Assembly: GCA_900766165.1 (NCBI GenBank)
Contig: CAAFUK010000035.1
Location: forward strand, 1 to 24,064
Direction: 5' to 3'
From: an uncultured Collinsella sp.
GTDB taxonomy: Bacteria; Actinomycetota; Coriobacteriia; Coriobacteriales; Coriobacteriaceae
DNA: 24,064 nucleotides
Shown here: piece by piece, positions 9,008 to 16,834 of the stretch
Position numbering within the stretch: position 1 is the stretch's first letter
Layout of the letters: every line of letters starts with the position of its first letter
Notes under the pieces: generated by a model
Databases searched by the model: none
Told to the model about the DNA's origin: nothing
Seen by the model: the letters and a program-made list of their open reading frames with translations, nothing else
Position numbers and translations under genes: made by a program

Positions 9008-10456
9008 TTAGCGGCGCTCGAGGACCGCAACGGTCTCGGTGTGGTCGGTATGGGGGAACATGTCGACCGGCGTGATCTTGAGCAGGCGATAGCCGCCGTC
9101 GAGGAGCTGGTGTAGATCGCGCTCCTGGGTGACGGGGTTGCAGCTGATATAGGTGATGCGGCGCGGCTTGAGCGCACAGGCCGCTTCGAGGAACTCGGGT
9201 GTAGAGCCAGCGCGCGGTGGGTCGATGGAGAGAACATCGACGCGCTCGTTGTTGTCGGCGGCGTCCAGGATGTAATCGGTGGCGTCGTCGGCCATAAACC
9301 ACGCGTTGCGGGTAAGGCCGTTAAGTTCGGCATTACGGCGTGCATCGGCGATGCCGGCAGGGTTGCGCTCAACGCCGAGCAGCATAATGCCGGCGCCCTT
9401 GTCCTGAGCATCTTTTGCGGCGCACAGACCGATAGTGCCGCTGCCGCAGTAGGCGTCCATAAGCACGTCGCCCTGGCGCAGGCCCATACCGTCGATGGCA
9501 AGCTGGTAGAGCAGCTCGGTCTGCTGCGGGTTGGTCTGGTAAAACGCGGTAGGGGAGATATCGAACTCGCAGCCGAGCAGCTGATCGCGCATGCATTCGG
9601 CGCCATAGACGATACGAGTCTCTTCGCCCAGGATGGCATTGCCAGGACGCCCGTTGATATTCTGCGCAACGGTGACGATATGCGGATCGAGCGCGGCGAC
9701 AGCCTCAAAGAACTCCTGCGCGTGCGGGAGGTCGCGCTGGGCGGTCACGAGGGTAACCATGATCTGGTCGGTACGCCAGCCACAACGAACGACGGCATAG
9801 CGAAGCAAACCAAGATGTTTGTCCTCATTAAAGGCGGGAATATGCAGCCGCTCAGCTTCGCGTGCGATGCCGTTGAGAATCTGACGGGCACCCGGCGCCT
9901 CGACAGGACACTCGGGCACGGCAACGATCTTGTGTGTGCCACGCTCAAAGAAACCGCAACGGACGGCGCCCTCCTTACCGGGAGCAAAGGGAGTGGCAGC
10001 CTTATGACGAAAGCCACGCGGCGCAGGATATTTGCCCGGGTCGCCCAGGGTAACACCCATACCGCGAATGGGATCCACGGCAACACCCTCGCGCTCACAG
10101 AGCTCAGCAAACAGCTCCTCCATAGCAGCCTGCTTGGCCGCCAACTGCTTCTTATAAGGACGATTGAGCGCCGTGCACCCACCACAAGCTTTCATGATCG
10201 AACAGGGAGACTTGGGGTCCACAGCCGTGCGCGCAGACGAAACCGGATCTTTATGCGAGCGCTTGGAGCGAGTCTGAGATGCCTTGTCCTCGCTCCGACG
10301 AGAACTGGGGCGCTTGGCCTTAGCCTTGCCCTTGGTCGATTTGCTTTTTGCGGCTTTAGAAGACTTGGATTTCGTAGAAGATTTCTCCTCCTTTGACCCC
10401 TCAGCCGCTTCCACCAAAGCACGACGAGCCCTACGCTCCGCACGAGATTCTGCCAT
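9008..10456 (-). CDS. rlmD: TrmA/RlmC/RlmD-family RNA (uracil-C5)-methyltransferase
   Basis: A 482-residue SAM-dependent enzyme that methylates C5 of uridine in RNA, most likely 23S rRNA U1939 or U747. Residues about 20-72 are a low-complexity Lys/Ser/Arg-rich extension. They are followed directly by the [4Fe-4S] cysteines C85, C91, C94 and C183. The SAM site is DAYCGSGTIGL at about 334-344, then DPPRAG (412-417) and the nucleophile C439 in SCNP. The general base is probably E474 in HTETV. No N-terminal TRAM domain is evident, so the specific RlmD assignment over RlmC is uncertain. The start at 10456 is favoured by GGAG 7 nt upstream; an in-frame extension to 10528 lacks support. Confidence 0.88.
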   Translation of the reverse strand: MAESRAERRARRALVEAAEGSKEEKSSTKSKSSKAAKSKSTKGKAKAKRPSSRRSEDKASQTRSKRSHKDPVSSARTAVDPKSPCSIMKACGGCTALNRPYKKQLAAKQAAMEELFAELCEREGVAVDPIRGMGVTLGDPGKYPAPRGFRHKAATPFAPGKEGAVRCGFFERGTHKIVAVPECPVEAPGARQILNGIAREAERLHIPAFNEDKHLGLLRYAVVRCGWRTDQIMVTLVTAQRDLPHAQEFFEAVAALDPHIVTVAQNINGRPGNAILGEETRIVYGAECMRDQLLGCEFDISPTAFYQTNPQQTELLYQLAIDGMGLRQGDVLMDAYCGSGTIGLCAAKDAQDKGAGIMLLGVERNPAGIADARRNAELNGLTRNAWFMADDATDYILDAADNNERVDVLSIDPPRAGSTPEFLEAACALKPRRITYISCNPVTQERDLHQLLDGGYRLLKITPVDMFPHTDHTETVAVLERR

Positions 10457-10562
10457 CAATAACTCCACTAATTCATGAATTAAAAGCTGCAAGCATTGTA
10501 CCGTGCCAAGCCGGCGGGCGATATGCAAGCGGTCATTTCATGTCAGTGATAAGTCCAACGAT

Positions 10563-10713
10563 GTTTGCCCGGCGTGGGCGGGAAGCGGCGCGTAATTAAG
10601 TTTATCGCGAGTTCCGCACGCAAAGGAAAGCACTTAATGCGCTTTCCGTCTTGCGCAGGACTGTAGAGCAGGAAACTTAATTACGCGCCGCTTCCCGCCC
10701 ACGCCGGGCAAAC
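10563..10713. repeat. 151-bp hairpin element with 41-bp perfect terminal inverted repeats
   Basis: Arms 10563-10603 and 10673-10713 match perfectly as inverted repeats over 41 bp. They begin with GTTTGCCCGGCGTGGGCGGG and end in TAATTAAGTTT. The 69-nt centre holds a second imperfect hairpin (GGAAAGC at 10625-10631 against GCTTTCC shortly after). There is no coding frame and no clear target-site duplication. It occupies most of the 348-bp gap between the methyltransferase and the ABC importer. Possible identities are a MITE-like or REP-cluster element, or a structured RNA. Confidence 0.85.
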
Positions 10714-10719
10714 CCTCCC

Positions 10720-10776
10720 TTGTACTCTATCAAGGTAAAGTGTATGATTCTGAACGTTACATGACTCACTTTACCT
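10720..10776 (+). promoter_or_regulatory. Promoter and inverted-repeat operator of the amino-acid ABC importer
   Basis: The -35 TTGTAC (10720-10725) and -10 TATGAT (10743-10748) have a 17-nt spacer, the best sigma-A-type promoter in the window. AGGTAAAGTG (10733-10742), inside the spacer, is repeated as a perfect inverted arm CACTTTACCT (10767-10776). A third partial half-site, TAAAGTG, lies at about 10780-10786. The layout suggests a repressor that blocks the promoter. Confidence 0.6.
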
Positions 10777-10804
10777 AACTAAAGTGTCACCAAGGGGGAA
10801 TACC

Positions 10805-11665
10805 ATGAATACCGATATGTCTCGTCGTCAGTTTGTTGGTCTAGCCGGCTCGCTTGCCACGGTGCTTGGCCTTGGTCTTGTCGGTTGCGGCGGTGGAGCC
10901 GGCAAGGGCTCCGCTGCTGGTTCTGCCGCGGCCAAGGATGTGAAGGGCGCTGCGGAGTCCAAGAAGCTCGTGGTGGGCTTTGATAAGTCCTATCCTCCGT
11001 ACGGCTTTGTGGGCGACGATGGCGAGTACACCGGTTTTGACCTCGATCTGGCTAAGGCCGTTGCCGATAAGCAGGGCTGGGATGTCGATTACGAGGCCGT
11101 CGATTGGGATGCCAAGGACACGCTGCTCAACTCCGGCGCCATCAACTGCATCTGGAACGGCTTTACCATGGAGGGCCGCGAGGACGACTACACGTTCTCC
11201 GAGCCGTATATGCTCAACGAGCAGGTGCTGGTGGTCAAGAAGGACGCGGGTATCAAGAGCTGGGACGATCTTGCCGGCAAGACTGTGATTACCCAGACCG
11301 ATTCCGCTGCGCAGGATGTGCTCGAGGGTGACCAGAAGGATCTGGCGGCGACATTTGCCACGCTCGATACCATCGGCGAGTACAACACGGCCTTTATGCA
11401 GCTCGAGAGCGGCGCGGTCGATGCCGTGGCTTGCGACCTTTCGATTGCCCAGTATCAGCTTGCCGCCAAGCCCGATGCCTATACGCAGCTCGACAAGCCG
11501 CTGTCCAGCGAGCACTACGCCGTCGGCTTTAAGAAGGGCGACACCAAGTCGGCCGACGCCGTGACCGAGTCGCTCAAGGCGCTCTACGAGGACGGCACGG
11601 TTAAGGACCTGTGCGACAAGTATTCAAGCTATGGTCTATCTTTCGATAATTGGGTGCTCAAGTAA
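10805..11665 (+). CDS. Amino-acid ABC transporter substrate-binding lipoprotein
   Basis: A 286-residue extracytoplasmic binding protein of the polar amino-acid (SBP family 3) type that delivers substrate to the permease encoded next. The signal peptide carries a twin-arginine-like SRRQF (6-10), a hydrophobic core and a lipobox LVGC with the lipidated Cys at 28. A Gly/Ala/Ser linker follows. The mature domain opens with LVVGFDKSYPPYGFVGDDGEYTGFDLDLAKAV, typical of the family, and continues with WNGFTMEGREDDYTFSEPY. The exact amino acid is not readable from sequence. The ATG at 10805 has AAGGGGGA at 10792-10799; an in-frame GTG at 10784 lies upstream of this ribosome site. The stop overlaps the permease start by 1 nt. 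Confidence 0.92.
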   Translation: MNTDMSRRQFVGLAGSLATVLGLGLVGCGGGAGKGSAAGSAAAKDVKGAAESKKLVVGFDKSYPPYGFVGDDGEYTGFDLDLAKAVADKQGWDVDYEAVDWDAKDTLLNSGAINCIWNGFTMEGREDDYTFSEPYMLNEQVLVVKKDAGIKSWDDLAGKTVITQTDSAAQDVLEGDQKDLAATFATLDTIGEYNTAFMQLESGAVDAVACDLSIAQYQLAAKPDAYTQLDKPLSSEHYAVGFKKGDTKSADAVTESLKALYEDGTVKDLCDKYSSYGLSFDNWVLK

Positions 11666-12318
11666 TGTCTATTCAGGTCATGATGCAGATGCTTGGCCAG
11701 GGATTCTTGGTCAGCTTGCAGTTGTTTGTGCTGACGCTGCTGGGGTCGATTCCGCTGGGAATCCCCGTGGCGTTTATGCGCATGAGCAAAATCGCGCCGC
11801 TTCGCTGGATTGCGCGCATCTATATCTCGGTCATGCGCGGTACGCCGCTCATGCTGCAGATGTTTGCCATCTACTTTGCCCCGTATTACGTGTTTGGCAT
11901 CTCGCTCACGCCCGATTCCAAGTGGACGGCGTGTGTCGTGGCGTTCATCATCAACTACGCCGGTTACTTTGCCGAGATCTATCGCTCGGGCCTTCAGTCC
12001 ATTCCGCGCGGTCAATACGAGGCAGCCGAGGTGCTGGGCTATTCGCGCATGCAGACGTTTCTGTATATCGTGATGCCGCAGGTCGCCAAGCGTATTCTGC
12101 CGGCGATGGGCAACGAGATCATCACGCTGGTCAAGGACACGTCGCTGGCGTTTGCCATTGGCGTGGGCGAGATGTTCTCGACCGCCAAGGCCCTGGTTGC
12201 CTCGCAGGTGAGCATGGTACCGTTTGCGATTGCGGCGCTGATCTACTGGGTTTTCAACTTCGTGGTCGAGATGCTGTTGGGCGCCGCCGAAAAGAAGCTG
12301 GACTATTATCATGACTAA
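11665..12318 (+). CDS. Amino-acid ABC transporter permease (HisM/GlnP type)
   Basis: A 217-residue inner-membrane permease forming the translocation pore of the importer. It is rich in hydrophobic helices (about five). It has the HisM/GlnP-type opening, with MRGTPLMLQMF at about 55-65, and the cytoplasmic EAA loop QSIPRGQYEAAEVLGYS that docks on the ATPase. ATG at 11665 shares one base with the TAA of the binding-protein gene, so translation is probably coupled. An in-frame TTG at 11650 is the less likely start. No strong ribosome site is visible, in keeping with coupling. Its 3' end overlaps the ATPase gene by 8 nt. Confidence 0.92.
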   Translation: MSIQVMMQMLGQGFLVSLQLFVLTLLGSIPLGIPVAFMRMSKIAPLRWIARIYISVMRGTPLMLQMFAIYFAPYYVFGISLTPDSKWTACVVAFIINYAGYFAEIYRSGLQSIPRGQYEAAEVLGYSRMQTFLYIVMPQVAKRILPAMGNEIITLVKDTSLAFAIGVGEMFSTAKALVASQVSMVPFAIAALIYWVFNFVVEMLLGAAEKKLDYYHD

Positions 12319-13075
12319 CTCGGTGATGAAAATCGAAAGCGCTCGCAAGGCGTTTGGCGGCAATGAGGTGCTCAAGGATATCTCGCTCGAGGTCAAGCGT
12401 GGCGAGGTCGTGGCGATTATCGGGCCTTCGGGTGGCGGCAAGTCCACGCTGCTGCGGTGTGCCACGCTGCTCGAGACACTCGACGGAGGCTCACTTTCGT
12501 TTGGTGACCTTGCCGTTGCGACGGATGCGGGTTCGGGCGCGGTCTATGCGAAGGGCGATGTGCCCAAGCGGGCACGCTCGCGATTCGGCCTGGTGTTCCA
12601 AAATTACAACCTGTTCCCGCACTATACCGTGATGAAAAACATCATCGATGCTCCGATTCGCGTGCTCAAGCGCCCGCGCGAGCAGGCTGAAGCACGTGCG
12701 CGTGAGTTGATCGCGCAGATGGGGCTTACGGGTAACGAGAACAAGGTGCCATGTGAGCTTTCGGGCGGTCAACAACAGCGTGTGAGTATCGCCCGCGCCT
12801 TGGCGCTCGATCCGGAGATCCTGTTCTTTGATGAGCCGACTTCGGCGCTCGATCCCGAGCTGACGGCCGAGGTGCTGCGTGTCATCAAGGACCTGGCGGC
12901 GCAGAATATGACGATGGTGATCGTGACCCATGCGATGCAGTTTGCGCGCGATGTTGCCGACCGCGTGATCTTTATGGACGGCGGTCGCATTGTCGAGGAG
13001 GGTCCTGCCGAGCAGGTTATCGAACATCCGCGTGAGCAGCGCACCCGTGAGTTCTTGAGCCGTATCGAGGGATAG
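12311..13075 (+). CDS. Amino-acid ABC transporter ATP-binding protein (GlnQ/HisP type)
   Basis: A 254-residue ATPase that powers the importer. Walker A GPSGGGKST is at 38-46, the Q-loop Gln is at 97 (LVFQNYNLFPH, typical of the polar amino-acid group), the signature LSGGQQQRVS at 150-159, Walker B ILFFDEP ends in D174-E175, and the H-loop His is 207 (VTHAM). An insert of about 15 residues (about 70-90, GAVYAKGDVPKRARS) lies between Walker A and the Q-loop. The length is normal. The start at 12311 overlaps the permease by 8 nt; ATG at 12326 (Met6) is an alternative. It is the last gene of the operon and a terminator follows. Confidence 0.94.
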   Translation: MTNSVMKIESARKAFGGNEVLKDISLEVKRGEVVAIIGPSGGGKSTLLRCATLLETLDGGSLSFGDLAVATDAGSGAVYAKGDVPKRARSRFGLVFQNYNLFPHYTVMKNIIDAPIRVLKRPREQAEARARELIAQMGLTGNENKVPCELSGGQQQRVSIARALALDPEILFFDEPTSALDPELTAEVLRVIKDLAAQNMTMVIVTHAMQFARDVADRVIFMDGGRIVEEGPAEQVIEHPREQRTREFLSRIEG

Positions 13076-13108
13076 GCTCAGGTATTTACTCAACTATTAA
13101 TTGAGGCG

Positions 13109-13147
13109 AAGCCGCCGCAGGTCTTACGGTCTGTGGCGGCTTTTTGT
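13109..13147 (+). terminator. Terminator of the ABC importer operon
   Basis: AAGCCGCCGCAG (13109-13120) pairs with CTGTGGCGGCTT (13131-13142) with one wobble, followed by a T-run. Confidence 0.88.
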
Positions 13148-13373
13148 TTGCATCGACGGGGTTCAATAATCGCCTCACAAGCTTGTCTCTTCCTCTCGCC
13201 GCCTGTATTCATACGTGCGCCGAAAGGTATGCATGGACAGCCGCCCGTGAGGGTAGGGTGGTGGCATAGGACATTTGGAGGGTGAGTCGGCTCGGCTGCC
13301 GACCATGCTGCTCCCGGGACGGCACCGACCGCGAACTCTCCCCGTTGGCGTCGCGCATTGCGCGCGGCCCTGC
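13148..13373 (+). other. Leader region of the EF-G-like gene
   Basis: A non-coding stretch. It contains a perfect palindrome ACAAGCTTGT (13187-13196) and a small hairpin GTCGGC/GCCGAC (13286-13291 with 13298-13303). No promoter is convincing; AATAAT at 13175-13180 with TCGACG 16 nt upstream is a weak possibility. The frame of the downstream gene stays open back to a GTG at 13275, but the ribosome site at 13374-13380 points to the later start. Confidence 0.4.
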
Positions 13374-13385
13374 AAGGAGGTCATC

Positions 13386-15461
13386 ATGGGTGCTCCCAAG
13401 ACCGGCAATGTAAGGAACGTGGTGCTCGTAGGCCAAGGCGGGGTGGGCAAGACTTCACTCGCCGAGGCCATGCTCCACCTTTCCGGCAAGACCGCCCGCC
13501 TGGGCGGCCACGACGGCACCAAGCCCACGCTCGACTATGACCCCGAAGAGGTCAAGCGTTCGTTCTCCATCTCGACGACCATCGCGCCGATCGACTGGAA
13601 GGGCGCCCGCATCAACGTGCTCGATGCCCCGTGCTATCCCGATTTTATCGGCGACGCCTTTGCCGCGATGAGCGTCTGCGAGACGGCTCTGTTTGTGGTC
13701 GACGCCGAGGCCGGCCCGCAGCCTACGACCGTCAAGCTTTGGTATGCGGCGGAGGACTTGCGCCTGGCGCGCGCGGTGTTCGTAAACCGCCTGTCGCGCT
13801 CCGAGGCCAGCTTTACGACCACAATGGACCTGCTGCAGGAGCGCTTTGGCACGCGCCTGGGCGCCGTGACCCTTCCCTGGGGCGAGGGCGAGGACTTTGA
13901 CGGCATTATCGACCTGGTGCGCATGAAGGCGCGCCATTGCAACGGCACCGAAGCCGTTGAGTCGGAGATTCCCGAGGAGTATCGTGCCCAGGCCGAGGAG
14001 GCCCATGACCATCTGTGCGAGCTGGTGGCCGAGGCTGACGACGAGCTGATGATGAAGTACTTGGAAGGCGAGGAGACGCTGACGCAGGAGGAGCTTGAAG
14101 GCCTGCTGTCGAAGGCGATCGCCGAGCGCATCTTTGTGCCGGTCTTTGCGGGCGATTGCATTAAGGAGCAGGGCGTCAACTCGCTGATGGACGACATCGC
14201 GACGTACTTCCCGGCGCCGACCGACTATGGCGAGATGCCGCTCATCGATGGTGATTCGCTTAAGATCTCGAGCGACGATGACCGTCCGGTGGCGTTTGTG
14301 TTTAAGACCCTGGCCGATCCGCAGCAGGGCCGCATCAGCTTTATCAAGGTGCTGACGGGCACGCTTGAGCCGGGCCTTGAGCTGATCAACGCGCGCACCC
14401 GCAAGAGCGATCGTTTGGCTCACTTGTATGTGATGTGCGGCCGCGATATGACCGAGGTTGGCCATGCCTATGCCGGCGACATCATCGTGGCGCCCAAGCT
14501 GGCTGCCGAGACGGGCGATACGCTCTCGATTACCGGCAAGGTCGAGGCGGCGGCGTTTAAGTTCCCCAACTCGCAGTACCGCATCGCCATTGAGGCCGAG
14601 AATCGCGGCGACGAAGAGAAGCTCTACACGTTTATCGAGAAGGCCTGCAAGGCAGACCCGACCATGAGCATCGACCGCGACGAGGAGACTGGCCAGACCA
14701 TTATCTCCGCCGTTGGTGAGGCACAGGTTTCGGTGCTACTCAACCGTCTGGAGGACCGCACCAAGGTCGCCGCCAAGAGCGTGCCGATCCGCATTCCGTA
14801 TCGCGAGACCATCCGCCGCACGGCGAGCGCCCAGGGTCGCCACAAAAAGCAGACCGGCGGCGCCGGTCAGTACGGCGACTGCTGGCTGCGCGTGGAGCCG
14901 CTCATTGGGCCCGACGGTACGAGCGACGGCTATGAGTTTGTTGACGAGGTCGTGGGCGGCCGCATCCCGCGCTCGCTGATTCCCGCCGTGGACAAGGGCG
15001 TCCAGGAGACCATGAAGGACGGTATTATTGCCGGCTACCCGATCACGGGCATTCGCGTCGCGGTGTACGACGGTTCGTATCACAGCGTCGACTCCAACGA
15101 GATGGCGTTCCGCGCGGCGGCTCGCATCGGCCTGCGCAAGGCATGCGCCGATGCCGATCCAGTGGTGCTGGAGCCTATCGAGGAAATCACGGTGACGATC
15201 CCCGAGAGCTACGCCGGCGCCGTGATGGGCGACATCTCGGCCTCGCGCGGTCGCGTGACGGGCATGGAGACCGATGAGCGCGGAGACACCGTGGTCATCG
15301 CTCAAGCGCCGCTGGCCGAGCTGACGGATTACTCGACGCGTCTGCGCTCCATCACGCGCGGCACGGGCGACTTTACCATGAAGCCCGCCGGCTACGAGCA
15401 GGTTCCCTATGACGTTCAGGCCAAGCTGGTCGAGCGCTATGAGGAGGGTCGCGCCAAGTAG
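13386..15461 (+). CDS. Elongation factor G-like protein (EF-G2/FusA2 type) with altered G motifs
   Basis: A 691-residue translation-factor-like protein with the five-domain EF-G layout: G domain (about 8-270), domain II (about 290-370), and domains III-V to the end. The P-loop GQGGVGKT (16-23) is intact. The G3 motif reads DAPCY (80-84) instead of DTPGH, so the catalytic His position is Tyr, as in known EF-G2 proteins, and the Gly is also lost. The G4 motif reads NRLS (134-137) instead of NKxD, removing the Asp that selects guanine. It may bind nucleotide poorly or with changed specificity. AAGGAGG at 13374-13380 fixes the start. It is monocistronic with a terminator after it. Its role is unclear; it is not the main EF-G. 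Confidence 0.88.
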   Translation: MGAPKTGNVRNVVLVGQGGVGKTSLAEAMLHLSGKTARLGGHDGTKPTLDYDPEEVKRSFSISTTIAPIDWKGARINVLDAPCYPDFIGDAFAAMSVCETALFVVDAEAGPQPTTVKLWYAAEDLRLARAVFVNRLSRSEASFTTTMDLLQERFGTRLGAVTLPWGEGEDFDGIIDLVRMKARHCNGTEAVESEIPEEYRAQAEEAHDHLCELVAEADDELMMKYLEGEETLTQEELEGLLSKAIAERIFVPVFAGDCIKEQGVNSLMDDIATYFPAPTDYGEMPLIDGDSLKISSDDDRPVAFVFKTLADPQQGRISFIKVLTGTLEPGLELINARTRKSDRLAHLYVMCGRDMTEVGHAYAGDIIVAPKLAAETGDTLSITGKVEAAAFKFPNSQYRIAIEAENRGDEEKLYTFIEKACKADPTMSIDRDEETGQTIISAVGEAQVSVLLNRLEDRTKVAAKSVPIRIPYRETIRRTASAQGRHKKQTGGAGQYGDCWLRVEPLIGPDGTSDGYEFVDEVVGGRIPRSLIPAVDKGVQETMKDGIIAGYPITGIRVAVYDGSYHSVDSNEMAFRAAARIGLRKACADADPVVLEPIEEITVTIPESYAGAVMGDISASRGRVTGMETDERGDTVVIAQAPLAELTDYSTRLRSITRGTGDFTMKPAGYEQVPYDVQAKLVERYEEGRAK

Positions 15462-15495
15462 CGCGTGGCGTTGCCTGCAACATGCATGCCGGTGC

Positions 15496-15531
15496 AAGGG
15501 CCGCTCTGGGCAATCCAGGGCGGCCCTTTTT
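15496..15531 (+). terminator. Terminator after the EF-G-like gene
   Basis: AAGGGCCGCTCTGG (15496-15509) pairs with CCAGGGCGGCCCTT (15515-15528) with one wobble, and five Ts end the element. Confidence 0.9.
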
Positions 15532-15589
15532 GATCCCTGGGGGACGGAGGAAAACGGATCATTTTAGGTTTTGGGCAGCTTGGTCGGCG

Positions 15590-16558
15590 CTAGTCTCCGG
15601 ATGCCTGGTTGCGGCCGGTGGCGTAGTCGATCTGCACATGCGGCTGCAGGTTGTAGCAGTATACGTGGAAGCACAGCGTCTTGCCGTGGTCCTCGACCGA
15701 TTGCGCCTCAAGGCGCACGCCGCGGCAGACAAGTTCCTCTTCGTTATACATAGGCGTGACGCGGTAGAGCACGTGGTTGCCCGTTTCGCGGATGTAGTCG
15801 AGAATCTGCTCCTCAAACGGTAGCATGCCCGTCTCGTTGAGATAGCGCGTGCCGGTGAGGAGATCCTTGCGATTGGCGTTTTCGCCGCAGAGCGACCAGG
15901 CGATGAGGTGGCAGCGGTTGTAGAGGCTCTGGCCCGGAATAAAGTCGTAGCGCTGCTGATGCCATCCGGCGGGATGGATGCGCGAGATATCGCCGCGCTT
16001 GCCTTGACCGAGCGAGTCGGGGCCCACGCAGGCGAGCGCTTTGCGAGTGCGGCCCATACTGTCGAGCTTGGAGAATTTCTTAAAGCAGCCCTCTTCTGCA
16101 GCGCGTTCGTATTCATCGAGTGTGAATGACGGCATGCCGAGCGGGTGCGTGCTGTCGGCGCGAAGGGCGACGTAGGGATTGCCGGCGTAGTCTGGAATGC
16201 TGCTGAGATATACGCCGCGGGCGCGGTTGAGATCTGGGTTTTCCACTTCGTCGATGGGGGTGGCGGCACTGTCCGCGGAGGCAACGTTGCCGTTGGTGTT
16301 GGTCGCGGTGGATTCGGAGCCATCGCCGGAGTCCTCGGAGCTTGCTGTTCCCGATTCGAGCCGGGCAACCAGGTCTGCCTCGTCGTCGGTGCGGCTGGGA
16401 CTCTCGTTTTGTTTTTCGGCCAGAGCCGTCGCCTGCTCATCGCTTTGCGGCGACAACAACTTGGGCGCTCCGTCGAGCGACCCTGTGAACAACGCAAACC
16501 CCAGCACCACGGCGGTGCCGATGGAAAGTACTTGCTTGTAGGCGGACTTGCGCGACAT
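15590..16558 (-). CDS. DNA/RNA non-specific endonuclease (EndA/DNA-entry nuclease type)
   Basis: A 322-residue beta-beta-alpha-metal nuclease. The N-terminus has a basic start and a hydrophobic stretch (about 9-26), so the protein is secreted or membrane-anchored. A low-complexity acidic, Ser/Thr-rich linker covers about 40-108. The nuclease domain carries NRCHLIAWSLCGENANRKDL (214-233), where H217 is the likely general base and the following Asn residues bind metal, then LTGTRYLNETGMLPFE. These match streptococcal EndA and related DNA-entry nucleases. Such enzymes degrade one strand during DNA uptake, digest extracellular DNA or serve nutrition. No competence genes lie nearby. GGAG 6 nt before ATG supports the start. 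The gene stands alone, convergent with the EF-G-like gene. Confidence 0.87.
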   Translation of the reverse strand: MSRKSAYKQVLSIGTAVVLGFALFTGSLDGAPKLLSPQSDEQATALAEKQNESPSRTDDEADLVARLESGTASSEDSGDGSESTATNTNGNVASADSAATPIDEVENPDLNRARGVYLSSIPDYAGNPYVALRADSTHPLGMPSFTLDEYERAAEEGCFKKFSKLDSMGRTRKALACVGPDSLGQGKRGDISRIHPAGWHQQRYDFIPGQSLYNRCHLIAWSLCGENANRKDLLTGTRYLNETGMLPFEEQILDYIRETGNHVLYRVTPMYNEEELVCRGVRLEAQSVEDHGKTLCFHVYCYNLQPHVQIDYATGRNQASGD

Positions 16559-16591
16559 TGCGGCTCCTGGATGGACGGTTGGGAATCTACC

Positions 16592-16600
16592 AGTCTAGCA
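16592..16600 (-). promoter_or_regulatory. Candidate extended -10 promoter of the nuclease gene
   Basis: TGCTAGACT on the minus strand is an extended -10 of the same form as the one before hpt. It lies about 34 nt before the start codon. The -35 is not clear. Confidence 0.4.
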
Positions 16601-16709
16601 GGAGCCGGCAGGGGCCGTTCTGTCGAACAAATACTCAAGATTTGGGATAGACGTTACTGATTCATTTGCCTCATATGGAGCTGCGGCGGTTGTGTACATG
16701 GAATCAGTC

Positions 16710-16763
16710 GGCGTTTCTCCAGATAAAACCTGCCAAAATAAGCCTGTCCCTTTTTGGTAGGTT
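16710..16763 (+). repeat. Dispersed hairpin repeat, copy 1
   Basis: Begins GGCGTTTCTCCAGATAAA. The stem is ACCTGCCAAAA (16728-16738) with TTTTGGTAGGT (16752-16762), and the loop contains GCCTGTCCC. It has the same orientation as copy 2 at 18801, so the two flank the AlbA_2 gene as direct repeats. Confidence 0.85.
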
Positions 16764-16834
16764 AATCGTGAGCTATTTCACCGCAACTTAGGGCACGGTT
16801 AGGATGTGTGCACTTTAAAAAGAAGAACCCATGA

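Noticed and set aside
13455..14465. 336-codon open frame on the minus strand opposite the EF-G-like gene
   Set aside because: Rich in H, R, A and L from reversed codons, with no ribosome site or domain. The plus-strand gene is clear.
16145..16660. 171-codon plus-strand frame opposite the nuclease gene
   Set aside because: Antisense to the nuclease linker and signal peptide, Gly/Val-rich and without a domain or ribosome site.
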